From NCBI GenBank assembly GCA_950054155.1, contig CATLOT010000015.1:20969-84968 (forward strand): a stretch of 64,000 bases of DNA, written 5' to 3'. This stretch comes from an uncultured Bacteriovoracaceae bacterium. Its GTDB lineage: Bacteria; Bdellovibrionota; Bacteriovoracia; Bacteriovoracales; Bacteriovoracaceae. The notes under the pieces were generated by a model. It did no database searches. It was not told the origin of the DNA and saw only the letters and a list, made by a program, of their open reading frames with translations. This document shows, one piece after another, positions 55,001 through 63,302 of the stretch. A program made the translations under genes and the position numbers. Numbering within the stretch: position 1 is the stretch's first letter; each line of letters starts with the position of its first letter.

Positions 55001-56691
55001 CGGTTTAAGGCCCATCCGCGCCAGATACTCGCGCCGTGAAGAGAAGGAAAGTCAATTTTAACAAGTTGTCTTTTGAGCTGGCTTTCAAGACTAGGGGTAA
55101 TCAGCTCATCCCAATATTCCACTCTATGTCTTTGCATAAGCTCAACGAGTAGAGTCGAAAGATTTTGACGAATATGAGAGATCTCTATGATCTCGCCTTC
55201 ATCGTCAGTGTACTCATAGTATTCATGGTCCGCAGGTTGCGTAAACATTTTCTGCAATAGTGTTGATCCAAAGTAATTATCGTCTTCAAAATCCATAAGA
55301 CCAAAGAGATAGGAATTCGAATCATGAAATTCACTAAGCCCCTTACCTAAAATCATCGGATGAACTTCATCAAAATGACCAAAGTCATCGATAACGGGCG
55401 AAAGAAATTGTGAATTCTTATTTTCAAGACCGACGTGAGCTGCTCGGTAATCTTCAAAAGGCATAAGACCAGAGTAGCCTTCAATCATAGGGTCACGATT
55501 AACATTCTCACTGTAGTAAGCATTGAAACTTGTGTTATTAGTGAAAGCGATAAGACCATGATCTGCTAAAATACTTTCAAGAAATTGATCACCATTTTCT
55601 TCTGAATACTGCATCTCAATTTCTTTAGGAAGACTCCCATTAAAATGATTTTGACAAGCGAGCGGAATTTCTAGAGGCTTAGTTTCCCCGAGCATCGCTT
55701 CATAGCTAAAGACTTGAGTGAGCATCATTTGAAGCGTCATCCACTTCATGGCCCTGACATAATTATTAGCAGTAGGCACCTTTAAAATAGAAACAATATC
55801 ACGAGCGAGAACTTCATTAGAGTTATAACGAAGCTTTCGACGACCCCAGCGACCCTCTTCAATTTCAAGATGAAAGTTTTCCACCATCTTATTAGGGCCA
55901 TTGGTAATAATATCTTCAATTAAAGCATCCCCTTGCGTCAGTTCTTCATTAAATTCAGGGAGAAGACTCTCATAGAAATATTCACCATCATATTCACGAG
56001 GAATATAACCACGAAGTACGACAATAAGGTCACGCATGGGAAGGGCAACACTTCCAAGATAATTAACGAGAAGCTCAACTCTCTTCTCTCTCTCCACGGA
56101 TGTATCAGCCATGTACTCACGTACTTCTTGCATGAGGGCGAGGCCATCCTGATGAAATTTTCTTACCTTAGGATCATCTAATCTCAGAGCAGGAGGTCCT
56201 TCCTCATCTTTCTCTCTCTTTCGTGCTTGCGCTGCGAACTCTTCTATAAAACCTTCAACTCTCGTTACTTCACAATTTTGAGAAACAGCAGCCTCGACAG
56301 CACTTTCTTTTTGAGGAAGAACACATGAACTTCCCTCTAAGGTATCGACATAAGCATAGAAAGCACGCTCTTCACGAGAGTGAATTTCTTCACTTGGCCC
56401 AAGAAGGCCAGCAAGACCCATGAGGTCCTCTTCAGAGCTCTCACTTTCATCAGCACATTCTGGCTGGAGTTCCTTACCAACAATAACGACCTTGAATTCT
56501 TCTAATTTAGTATTGAGTTCTTCTAGAGACGACTGATGAGAAAGGGACGCTGGACCCCTTTGAACAAAGGCCACATAGTCCTGAAACATCCCCATATAAA
56601 GGAGCTGAAAACAAAGAGCGTGAACTAATGTCGCTTTAAGAATAGATTTCATCATAATTAAATCCCTATTATTAGGGTTATTAAGAAGCAA
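52051..56691 (-). CDS. giant secreted protein with Gly/Ala-rich hydrophobic hairpin, unknown function
   Basis: A 1546-residue protein. The export signal (ILKATLVHALCFQLLYMG) is near the N-terminus, slightly displaced by about 13 residues. The first 900 residues are charged and helical with few cysteines. At about residues 985-1040 a hydrophobic Gly/Ala-rich pair of stretches (GIGAGLLGVTAMLIGGA, LGIAMAAAGASAMT) is followed by RADRDAAYIQSM and WTAFEAISIIPLVGVTARAV. This order resembles the 729-residue protein at 42018-44207. The C-terminal 450 residues are basic and helical. No catalytic motif is seen. A membrane-inserting or pore-forming role is speculative. Confidence 0.7.
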   Translation of the reverse strand: MLLNNPNNRDLIMMKSILKATLVHALCFQLLYMGMFQDYVAFVQRGPASLSHQSSLEELNTKLEEFKVVIVGKELQPECADESESSEEDLMGLAGLLGPSEEIHSREERAFYAYVDTLEGSSCVLPQKESAVEAAVSQNCEVTRVEGFIEEFAAQARKREKDEEGPPALRLDDPKVRKFHQDGLALMQEVREYMADTSVEREKRVELLVNYLGSVALPMRDLIVVLRGYIPREYDGEYFYESLLPEFNEELTQGDALIEDIITNGPNKMVENFHLEIEEGRWGRRKLRYNSNEVLARDIVSILKVPTANNYVRAMKWMTLQMMLTQVFSYEAMLGETKPLEIPLACQNHFNGSLPKEIEMQYSEENGDQFLESILADHGLIAFTNNTSFNAYYSENVNRDPMIEGYSGLMPFEDYRAAHVGLENKNSQFLSPVIDDFGHFDEVHPMILGKGLSEFHDSNSYLFGLMDFEDDNYFGSTLLQKMFTQPADHEYYEYTDDEGEIIEISHIRQNLSTLLVELMQRHRVEYWDELITPSLESQLKRQLVKIDFPSLHGASIWRGWALNRLEEWAQKAKEEGLTAKGSRALITAMRQGPSRLIQGKNADEHLSNLISYLRELKISDDFIPTRRLTTGEHVEAYKTLGNLWYQLRDRAQELPVARTNEYEYLTSQMETGNPWARVRLSYLVLMEELTAISKGEAPNFTRIGAEELSADTIRSCQKRDVSEVKRRLMIAAGKMGITKKLTPAYATSLLEKKEKEQLWQNIVDGGHPLFKQHDNQGKPFYEMMEQTSFQTLLTSDQIQDFVNKHIHTGLREKAWEEIESFFESEEGQRSQFYTELYKLKGNPEAQMEYFEEFASSNGIDLVYDAKMGFLETDNTLKKSILKSLLRGSANLRKNEIMGRLSEFCNLEPNDHENFKKLYFATTKAQNKLNQLTGAPAVPQEVLDGIQDKLSAMSDEEWTDMYLGIGAGLLGVTAMLIGGACTGLTGGLCAPLGIAMAAAGASAMTMQVTLLTREFGRKTRADRDAAYIQSMEKLGFADRGNADNVMRSWFWTAFEAISIIPLVGVTARAVTSGSKLAVVSTGMMARNLGPKGFREAWKLTGQAGRTVVAEADVKFSRLILGFDSFASQAKQALPDPKIIGRAFERAKGLRTLHSTGQLSAFAYAKKLGRLAQALKDALKAPFKEGMEYTSRVVVRETPKAIDEATAKTVAEYFAGNPKGLHHLMSSYAKRVPKATKQMARYEEGTSLLGKVTLLPWIRNGIRSLRSAQLAKYGDDIIRIEKELAELVAKNGDLEEYVLKNVDDLTDIFMKIPVRKREIPYMFFIQGGPHLGKSLSSVGGKTAKAMQLHRFSNGLVMRKFFNARSRLIYESMKSQAREVLGLKTYLASETAFEAFEAFQKSVAQVSDKADDATKAAILSQFDDLQDKLSKEIFDQVSMQLENVGGMHKFKNTLFKGRARIYTDMEKMDLEEMKRLLFRAETEHERAIAATIWSTQPVEKLFELQEVGDVAHRVIRELSQYDNVEEFQGLLNALKVLTIKRDPGVVEIM

Positions 56692-56705
56692 AATCTATGC
56701 CAAAT

Positions 56706-56731
56706 AAAAAGCCCCAGAGAGTCTCTGGGGC
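56706..56731 (-). terminator. Rho-independent terminator of fadD
   Basis: GCCCCAGAGA and its reverse complement form a GC-rich hairpin (56711-56731), followed on the minus strand by TTTTTATTT. It lies about 50 bases after the fadD stop. Confidence 0.9.
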
Positions 56732-56781
56732 ATGATTTAAAGAATCGAGGTGTCTAAACTTTAGACAGTATGTAAAAGGTT

Positions 56782-58464
56782 CTAGCTTTGATGCTTGGCC
56801 AGTTCCTCATTACGAAGGTCTTTTCTCAGAATTTTACCAACCGGAGTTTTAGGAAGCTCTTCTCTAAACTCGTAGATTTTAGGGACTTTATAACCTGTTA
56901 AGCTCTCCTTACAAAAGGCCTTAAGCTCTTCTTCTGTGAGTGATGGATCTTTCTTAACGACAAAGATCTTAACCACTTCACCCGAGCGCTCATCAGGGAC
57001 ACCAATGGCCGCCGCCTCAAAGACTTTTTCGTGAGAGACAACAACATCTTCAACTTCATTGGGATAAACATTAAAGCCTGAAACAAGAATCATATCTTTC
57101 TTACGATCAACAATTTGAAAGAAACCTTTCTCATCCATAAAGCCGATATCACCTGTTTTAAAGTAACCATCACTCGTCATGACCTTGGCCGTCTCTTCAG
57201 GACGATTCCAGTAGCCTTGCATAACCTGAGGACCTTTAATGGCAATCTCACCAATCTCTCCGGTCTCAAGATGCTTTCCTTCATCATCGACAATCACAAT
57301 ATCTGTTGAAGGAATCGGCACGCCGATTTTTCCGTTATATTCTTTAAGATCCATGGGATTAATACAGGCAGCAGGACTGGTTTCTGTAAGACCATAAGCT
57401 TCAATCAACGGTACACCTGTCACTTGTTTCCATCTTTCAGCAACAGCACGCTGAACGGCCATCCCCCCACCGAGAGTGAGTTTAAGAGAGCTGAAGTCTA
57501 CATCTTTAAATCCTTCTGCGTTGAGAAGTCCATTAAAGAGAGTGTTCACTCCTGTAAAGGCCGTAAATTTATGCTTCTTAAGTTCTTTTACAAACCCGGC
57601 CATATCTCTTGGGTTGGTAATCAAAATATTCTTAGCGCCCATGATAGCAAAGATCATACAGTTCGCTGTCAGACTAAAGATATGATAGAGCGGAAGTGGT
57701 GTAATGATTGTCTCTTGTCCTTCCTTGAGATAGTTTGAAATCCATGTCTTCGCTTGGACAATATTGGCGACAATATTTCCATGAGTAAGGACAGCTCCTT
57801 TTGAGACACCAGTAGTTCCTCCAGTGTACTGAAGAAAAGCCGTGTCCTCTAAAGTTACTTCGGGTCTCGTGTAGCCATCAGCACTCGCATCAAAGAGTTC
57901 TGTCTTAAAGTCTTTAGATCCTGGAAGGTTCCAGTCAGGAACCATCTTCTTCACATGCTTGATAACAAAGTTAACGATCATACTTTTGGGAAAGCCAAGA
58001 AGATCACCGATTCCCGTCACAAGAATATTTTTAAGAGGAGTGTTATGAGCAACCTCTTCTAGGGTCTTTGCCGAGTTTTCAAAAATAATAATCGTCTCTG
58101 CCCCTGAGTCATTGAGTTGGTGCTCAAGTTCTCTCGCTGTATAAAGAGGGTTTACATTAACAGCAACCATACCAGCGCGAAGAATACCAAAGAGGGCGAT
58201 GGGGTATTGAAGAATATTAGGCATCATCAAAGCAACCCGATCACCCTTCTTTAGACCGAGGTCATTTTGCAAGTAGCTTGCAAACTTCTTTGAGAGAAGA
58301 TCAAGCTCACCATAAGTGAAACACTTTCCCATACAATAGAACGATTCCTTATCAGCATACTTTTGAAACGAGCCTTCAAGAACTTCAATAAGTGAAGAAA
58401 ATTGTCTCGTGTCCACCTCTGCTGGTACACCTTGTTCATAAGAGCTTGTCCATACCTTACTCAT
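56782..58464 (-). CDS. fadD: long-chain fatty acid-CoA ligase
   Basis: A 560-residue AMP-forming ligase of normal FadD length. The AMP/ATP loop is YTGGTTGVSKGA (about 215), the acyl-binding and hinge region includes EAYGLTETSPA and GYFKTGDIGFMDEKGFF, and the C-terminal catalytic Lys lies in PKTPVGKILRKDL. It activates fatty acids to acyl-CoA at the inner membrane. A strong terminator follows. About 260 bases of leader separate it from the divergent DUF5522 gene. Confidence 0.93.
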   Translation of the reverse strand: MSKVWTSSYEQGVPAEVDTRQFSSLIEVLEGSFQKYADKESFYCMGKCFTYGELDLLSKKFASYLQNDLGLKKGDRVALMMPNILQYPIALFGILRAGMVAVNVNPLYTARELEHQLNDSGAETIIIFENSAKTLEEVAHNTPLKNILVTGIGDLLGFPKSMIVNFVIKHVKKMVPDWNLPGSKDFKTELFDASADGYTRPEVTLEDTAFLQYTGGTTGVSKGAVLTHGNIVANIVQAKTWISNYLKEGQETIITPLPLYHIFSLTANCMIFAIMGAKNILITNPRDMAGFVKELKKHKFTAFTGVNTLFNGLLNAEGFKDVDFSSLKLTLGGGMAVQRAVAERWKQVTGVPLIEAYGLTETSPAACINPMDLKEYNGKIGVPIPSTDIVIVDDEGKHLETGEIGEIAIKGPQVMQGYWNRPEETAKVMTSDGYFKTGDIGFMDEKGFFQIVDRKKDMILVSGFNVYPNEVEDVVVSHEKVFEAAAIGVPDERSGEVVKIFVVKKDPSLTEEELKAFCKESLTGYKVPKIYEFREELPKTPVGKILRKDLRNEELAKHQS

Positions 58465-58639
58465 TTCATTCCCTTTGCTGTGTCTTTAAATATTTTTTAG
58501 ATATTTTATTCTTTCTGAACACTTATCTCAATATAGGAAGAGCTTTTAGCGTAGATTAAGAATAGGCACCAAGCTTTGCGTCAAAATAAACCCTATTCAA
58601 ACCAAAAGTGAGATGCTACTAATGTCCAACCTTTGGGAA

Positions 58640-58722
58640 CGCCCTTGTGGATATAAGGGCGGCTTATGCACACACTTAATGCATATTTTATTGGCCCTTA
58701 GAATTAAGGGCCGATAATTTTT
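58640..58722 (+). promoter_or_regulatory. two-hairpin leader with possible terminator/antiterminator
   Basis: Hairpin 1 pairs CGCCCTT (58640-58646) with AAGGGCG (58655-58661). Hairpin 2 pairs GGCCCTTA (58693-58700) with TAAGGGCC (58705-58712) and is followed by GATAATTTTT, a terminator-like end five bases before the DUF5522 ATG. The right arm of hairpin 1 (TAAGGGC, 58654-58660) can equally pair with the left arm of hairpin 2 (GCCCTTA, 58694-58700). The two states are mutually exclusive, as in an attenuator. Alternatively it ends a small RNA. Confidence 0.55.
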
Positions 58723-58726
58723 CCTT

Positions 58727-59002
58727 ATGTCCGAATCAAAAAAAGAACAGTTGAACGTTTTCTCTGCATCATTTAAAGAGGGTGTGGACTTCTACTATAA
58801 TGACGAAGGCCTCATGGTTCTCACAGAGAAATACCTGCTTAAAAGAGGCCATTGTTGCCACAGTGATTGCGTGCACTGCCCTTATAAAGAGGATGAAAAG
58901 GGCGATGCTTCAATCCCCTTTGAACTTCGTGGTGAGTCTTCTGTCGAAGAAGATGAGACGTGGCATGAGTACTATGACTACGACCCAGATGAAGAATCCT
59001 AA
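58727..59002 (+). CDS. DUF5522 family protein
   Basis: A 91-residue protein whose middle (LTEKYLLKRGHCCHSDCVHCPY, shown here in parts: RGHCCHSDC and VHCPY) carries the conserved cysteines of the short DUF5522 family, which probably binds a metal or cluster. The remainder is acidic. No Shine-Dalgarno sequence is evident before the ATG because the terminator-like hairpin and U-run occupy that place. The function is unknown. It ends six bases before the convergent AlkC fusion. Confidence 0.8.
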   Translation: MSESKKEQLNVFSASFKEGVDFYYNDEGLMVLTEKYLLKRGHCCHSDCVHCPYKEDEKGDASIPFELRGESSVEEDETWHEYYDYDPDEES

Positions 59003-59008
59003 AAAGGG

Positions 59009-60346
59009 TTAAAACAAATCCAGCCAAGAAATCTTCTCTTTTTCAGAGCGCTTTAATTTCTTTAAAGCCGCTTCTTTTTTTTGAGCATCTGAACGATCCT
59101 TGGCCGCCTCAAGATACAAGAGTTTTTCAGGCGCATTCGCCTTGGTGTACTTCGCACCTTTCTTGCCTGAAGAGTGTTCTTCATAGCGCCTATTAATATC
59201 GGTCGTCATCCCCGTGTAAATTGTCCCCTTCTTTGTCAAAAGCATATAGACCATATAAGGACTCTCCTGATGCCAAAGAACAAAGGGCTTTTTCCCGAGG
59301 CGATGACCATTAATGATAAGCTCCACAAAATGAAGCCCATCATAATACTTTCGTGTGCCTATGGGCTTAAAGTGATGCTCCTTAAGAAAGTCATAGCTCC
59401 CTTTTTCTAAAGCTCGCTCACTCATTTTAAAAACTTTTTGAGTGTAACTTCCCTTTTTCTTTTTAAAGAAAAAGCAATACTCAATACGATACTCCCCTTT
59501 CTTCTTCACCTCTAAAGAGAAAGGAAGGATGAGTTTTTCATTCATATGAACTAATTTTTGAGGCAGCTGAAAATCTCTAACTTCAAAGTCACCTCTCTTG
59601 GCATAACCAAAGAGCGCCATCGCACTTTGCTCACCGCTTTTAAGGAGCGTCCTCAGTCCATGCTTAACAATCCACAATGTGTCGGGATTTTTATTTTTAA
59701 TCCAACCCTTTGCCTTTTGAAGTGCCAGCTTGGGATGGTCCTTTGAAATGTCATTAAGATGATTGGCAACAGACTTTCTGACATAGAGGCTTTCATCTTC
59801 GATGAGTTGGTCAAGAATCTCAAAGAGCGCACCAGGCTCCTTTCGAAACTCCTCCAATCTTGAAGCCCAAGGAAGAAGGGGTCTTGCTCCCTCGCTTGAG
59901 AGTCTACGCACATGCTCATTGGGATGGCGCGCCCATTTTTTCATGCGCTCAAGAGTCCGCGCGGGCTCCCGCTCAAGAAAGGGTCTAATCGCAAACTCTG
60001 CCGAAGAATAAGTCGTCAATACCTCAAGGGTGTCCATCGAAGTCTGCCAGTCCTCTGCACCAAAGCGAGACACAAACTCAGGAAAGAACATTCCCTCATA
60101 GCCATTAAAACTCTCCCCCGCTGTGATTAAGAGCGCACATGCCTTAGAGTAATCCTGAGGCAGGAACTCTCTTAAGGCCATACAGAGGTGAGAAGTACGG
60201 GCCTTAAGCTCCTTCTCCTCCCACTCATCGTCAAAGACAAAGCTGCTCATCGCCTTATCACTTACCTTGAGTCCTGCATGGCGCAATTCTTTTGCCAGGC
60301 GTCTGATATAGCTCTCATCGTAGATATTTTTTAATGGCTCTGCCAT
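59009..60346 (-). CDS. alkC: AlkC-type DNA glycosylase fused to GIY-YIG nuclease domain
   Basis: A 445-residue protein. Residues about 1-250 are HEAT-like helical repeats with the AlkC segments GYEGMFFPEFVSRFG and TTYSSAEFAIRPFL. Residues about 258-355 match the Ig-like domain specific to AlkC among alkylpurine glycosylases (EYRIEYCFFFKKKKGSYTQ, KVFKMSERALEKG, YDGLHFVELIINGHRLG). Residues about 362-445 form a complete YhbQ-like GIY-YIG nuclease (VYMLL, YTGMTTDINRRYEEH, KYTKANAP, QKKEAALKKLKRSEKE). AlkC excises N3-alkylated purines; the fused nuclease could nick the resulting abasic site. I know AlkC as a separate protein, so the fusion is notable. No adjacent repair genes are seen. Confidence 0.87.
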   Translation of the reverse strand: MAEPLKNIYDESYIRRLAKELRHAGLKVSDKAMSSFVFDDEWEEKELKARTSHLCMALREFLPQDYSKACALLITAGESFNGYEGMFFPEFVSRFGAEDWQTSMDTLEVLTTYSSAEFAIRPFLEREPARTLERMKKWARHPNEHVRRLSSEGARPLLPWASRLEEFRKEPGALFEILDQLIEDESLYVRKSVANHLNDISKDHPKLALQKAKGWIKNKNPDTLWIVKHGLRTLLKSGEQSAMALFGYAKRGDFEVRDFQLPQKLVHMNEKLILPFSLEVKKKGEYRIEYCFFFKKKKGSYTQKVFKMSERALEKGSYDFLKEHHFKPIGTRKYYDGLHFVELIINGHRLGKKPFVLWHQESPYMVYMLLTKKGTIYTGMTTDINRRYEEHSSGKKGAKYTKANAPEKLLYLEAAKDRSDAQKKEAALKKLKRSEKEKISWLDLF

Positions 60347-60409
60347 AAGTCCCCTAAGTTATTAGACAAAGTTAACACCTTTAGTTATAACCTAAAACTC
60401 TAAATGTGT

Positions 60410-60484
60410 CGGGATGTAGCGCAGGGGTAGCGCGTTCGTCTGGGGGGCGAAAGGTCGCTGGTTCAATTCCAGTCATCCCGACCA
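60410..60484 (+). tRNA. tRNA-Pro (anticodon GGG)
   Basis: The cloverleaf folds completely: acceptor CGGGATG/CATCCCG with the Pro-typical C1-G72 pair, D arm GCGC/GCGC, anticodon stem TTCGT/GCGAA with loop CTGGGGG giving GGG, and a T arm with TTCAATT loop. CCA is encoded (60482-60484). It decodes CCC codons. Confidence 0.95.
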
Positions 60485-60490
60485 TTTAAA

Positions 60491-60515
60491 AACCACTCAT
60501 CTGAGTGGTTTTTTA
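60491..60515 (+). terminator. Rho-independent terminator after tRNA-Pro
   Basis: AACCACT and AGTGGTT form a hairpin with a CATCTG loop, followed by TTTTTTATTTT. It lies seven bases after the tRNA. Confidence 0.88.
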
Positions 60516-60615
60516 TTTTCCAGCAAATTTTTAAAAATTCTAAACACTTAAAAAGACTAGCAATTGGAGATTGCGCTTAGGTCACTATTTCTTGAAATTT
60601 CCCCATATTTCTATG

Positions 60616-60646
60616 TTTGGTAACATTTGGTAACTTTTTTGGTAAC
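60616..60646. repeat. three direct repeats of TTTGGTAAC
   Basis: Copies at 60616-60624, 60626-60634 and 60638-60646 lie about 130 bases beyond the tRNA-Pro gene and 60 bases before the end of copA. Short tandem direct repeats next to a tRNA 3' end resemble arm-type binding sites of tyrosine recombinases at island junctions. No integrase is in view, so this is only suggestive. Confidence 0.6.
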
Positions 60647-60707
60647 ATCTAATACAGGCAGATAATTAGCATTCAATGTGTGAGATACAATAGTATCCTT
60701 ATTAGAA

Positions 60708-63026
60708 CTAAAATCTTGCTAAAAGCCCAGCACCCCATCCATATCGATTGCTATAATTACCTTGAATAGAAAAGTCTCTAGAGAACATATAAGAGGTTCC
60801 GACCAACCACTGGGTTTCCCCCTGATATGAGTTGTCATCTTCTAGCTTATTAACCCATCCAAAATCAGCTCTGTACTCATACTCTGCTTCAAGGAAAAAA
60901 TTTGAAAATAAAAGAATTTCTCGGTCTAGGCGAATCCGTGGTCGCAACTGATGGTCTAAACTAACATCTAAGTTGAACCCATAGGGCGTAAAGTATTTAA
61001 CACCAACTAATCCAACGGTATTAAGCTCTTCATAAGAGTCTGGAACTTCAGTCTCTGAATTGACTCCAACATAAACACTAACCCAATCACTTAAATATCG
61101 ATCATAATTTATTTCAGCCTCAAGGTTTTGGTCATAATCAACTTCAGTACGCAAGTTCAACTGATTCCTAATATTACTAGAAGTTAGAAAAAGCTCATTG
61201 AAATTTGACCCCAGACGAGCTGTCCCCCAATTATAAAAAAGGTCAGTCTCATCAACAAGCATCTGTGAAGAAAACTCACTCATCCGCTCGTCGCGAGGAG
61301 ATCCATAACTGAATACCCGAGCCATCCCACCCATCATATGGTACAGGACATGACAATGAAATATCCAATCACCGACTTCCTCATTATAAAACTCAATCAC
61401 AACACTCTTCATCGGTGGCACATTAACAGTATGTTTTAATGGTGAACGTTCACCATTTTTATTGATCACCCTGAAGAAATGACCATGGAGGTGCATCGGA
61501 TGATGCATCATCGTCAGGTTGTTTAGAGTGACTCTGGTAACTTCTCCTCCGTTAATTTTGATTTCACTGGCTTCAGACAATGGTACCCCATTCATACTCC
61601 AAATATACCGATTCATATTTCCAGTTAGATTAAGTAATATTTGTCTCACTGGTACGTCTGGATCAAATGCTGTGACCTCTTTTGCTTTTAGAAAATCATA
61701 ATTAAAGAATTTTTTCCGTGCACTAAAATCAAAAACCTCACCTTCTTTAGGCTTCATTTTCATATTCTGAGTCATCTTCCCAGTGGCTCCTGAATGAGCT
61801 TTTGGCATAGATCCATTTTTCATTACCTTCCCATGATCCATTTTATGATTATTCATAGGCATTGCTTCATTCATTTTCATGGAATGACCATTCCCATTCA
61901 TCCCATAGTTTTTCATGAGGAACTCAGGCGTCGTCTTTTTTTCATCACCCACCATTGCCGGTGCACCCATCTTCATATCCATACTTGCCATCTGTTTCAT
62001 CATAGCCACTTTATCAGGCCGACTAATTACTGTGGCTGGAAAAAGCTTTCCAGTACCAAGGTGGAGAGATGTGCTCCCAGAGCCATCTTGTACAGTTGCT
62101 ATAATCTCTAAACGACCTTTTGGAATGGTCACGATAACATCGTAAGTTTCAGCAATTCCGAACAGGAATCGATCTTTTTGCACGGGCTCAACATCGATAC
62201 CATCACTAGACACCACAGTTGGATTTCCCCCTCCAAAATCCATCCAATAATAAGTGGATGCAGATGCATTAATAAAACGAAGTCTGATCTTTTCGCCAGG
62301 CTTAAACTCAGGATATTCCAGAAGTCTTTTACCATTCATCAAAAATGCTGGATAGTAGATGTCGGCTATATCAGCGCCACTCATTCGATCACGCCAAAAA
62401 TTTAGCTGCGCACTTAAAGCTCCTTCTCTAATCACTCTGCTCAATGGCACGGCCGTACCTTTTTTCAACTGATACCATTCGTTGCCTCTCTTTAGATTTC
62501 GCAATACATTCATAGGTCTTTCGTCTGTCCAATCAGACAGAACAACAACTAAATCTTTATCATATTCTAGTTTCTTTTCTTTTGGCTGTATCACGATTGA
62601 ACCGTATACCCCCTTCTGCTCTTGCAGCATCGTGTGAGAATGATACCAGTAGGTCCCGGACTGATTAATGGGTATCCTGTACTGAAAGGTTTCACCCGGC
62701 TCTATTGGTGGAGTGTTTAAATAAGGAACACCATCATAAAAGTTTGGAAGGATGAGGCCATGCCAATGCACTGAAGTTTCAGTATTCATTTTGTTGGTTA
62801 CATTAATTAAAGCTAGATCGCCTTCTTTAAATTCAAGGATTGGCCCCGGAATTCTGCCATTGAGAGTCATTGCATTCGCCTCAACTCCTCCAAGCGTCAT
62901 TTTATTTTCTTCAATGACTAGATTGTATTCTCTTTTAGGTCGATTTTCTTCTTTTCGATCCTGACCGTTGGTTCCAACCTGTGCAAAAGTAGGTAAGGCC
63001 CAAAATAAAAGTACTATAATTTTCAT
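60708..63026 (-). CDS. copA: CopA-type multicopper oxidase with C-terminal beta-barrel extension
   Basis: A 772-residue exported protein with a signal peptide (MKIIVLLFWALPTFA). Copper-ligand motifs are HWHG (H88, H90), YWYHSH (H129, H131), HHPMHLHGH (about 512) and IFHCHVLYHMMGG (about 560). A Met/His-rich segment (about 340-425, for example MASMDMKMGAP) lies where copper-resistance CopA proteins store Cu. The oxidase ends near 585. A further 185 residues are rich in alternating beta strands ending in Phe (AGLLARF), like a small CopB-type outer-membrane barrel. The role is periplasmic Cu(I) oxidation and sequestration, and the barrel could anchor it to the outer membrane. The start overlaps the stop of the small upstream gene (ATGA). 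Confidence 0.9.
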   Translation of the reverse strand: MKIIVLLFWALPTFAQVGTNGQDRKEENRPKREYNLVIEENKMTLGGVEANAMTLNGRIPGPILEFKEGDLALINVTNKMNTETSVHWHGLILPNFYDGVPYLNTPPIEPGETFQYRIPINQSGTYWYHSHTMLQEQKGVYGSIVIQPKEKKLEYDKDLVVVLSDWTDERPMNVLRNLKRGNEWYQLKKGTAVPLSRVIREGALSAQLNFWRDRMSGADIADIYYPAFLMNGKRLLEYPEFKPGEKIRLRFINASASTYYWMDFGGGNPTVVSSDGIDVEPVQKDRFLFGIAETYDVIVTIPKGRLEIIATVQDGSGSTSLHLGTGKLFPATVISRPDKVAMMKQMASMDMKMGAPAMVGDEKKTTPEFLMKNYGMNGNGHSMKMNEAMPMNNHKMDHGKVMKNGSMPKAHSGATGKMTQNMKMKPKEGEVFDFSARKKFFNYDFLKAKEVTAFDPDVPVRQILLNLTGNMNRYIWSMNGVPLSEASEIKINGGEVTRVTLNNLTMMHHPMHLHGHFFRVINKNGERSPLKHTVNVPPMKSVVIEFYNEEVGDWIFHCHVLYHMMGGMARVFSYGSPRDERMSEFSSQMLVDETDLFYNWGTARLGSNFNELFLTSSNIRNQLNLRTEVDYDQNLEAEINYDRYLSDWVSVYVGVNSETEVPDSYEELNTVGLVGVKYFTPYGFNLDVSLDHQLRPRIRLDREILLFSNFFLEAEYEYRADFGWVNKLEDDNSYQGETQWLVGTSYMFSRDFSIQGNYSNRYGWGAGLLARF

Positions 63027-63283
63027 GAAGTTTCCTTTTTTACCTTCTTGTCTAGATACCTTAAATCAAAATTTAGCCAGTTTGTCGAATCCCACTTAAC
63101 GGTACCTGCCTCAGTCTCATCAAAAGAATCAATGCAGACATCTGAAATAATCACAATATTAAATGACAGGATTAAATATGGTATTAAAAAAGTTCCTAAA
63201 TTGGCTAAAAGATTTGCTAAGAAATGATTGAAACAGAAAGAGGAATGTTTGCTAAATCTCTTTCTCCTGAAAAAACTAAGCAA
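63023..63283 (-). CDS. small single-pass membrane protein of the copper operon
   Basis: An 86-residue frame opening at TTG 63283 whose stop overlaps the copA start as ATGA. It has one hydrophobic segment (GTFLIPYLILSFNIVII) and a basic N-terminus. There is no ATG in the frame and the GAAGG before the TTG is too close, so the start is doubtful. The overlap with copA and the 19-base gap to the CopZ-like gene support a real gene. No family is recognised. Confidence 0.4.
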   Translation of the reverse strand: MLSFFRRKRFSKHSSFCFNHFLANLLANLGTFLIPYLILSFNIVIISDVCIDSFDETEAGTVKWDSTNWLNFDLRYLDKKVKKETS

Positions 63284-63302
63284 CCTTCAAGAAGACCAGA
63301 AG

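Noticed and set aside
63160..63230. Short plus-strand frame starting with ATG near 63165
   Set aside because: About 20 codons, no ribosome-binding site, antisense to the small membrane-protein frame.
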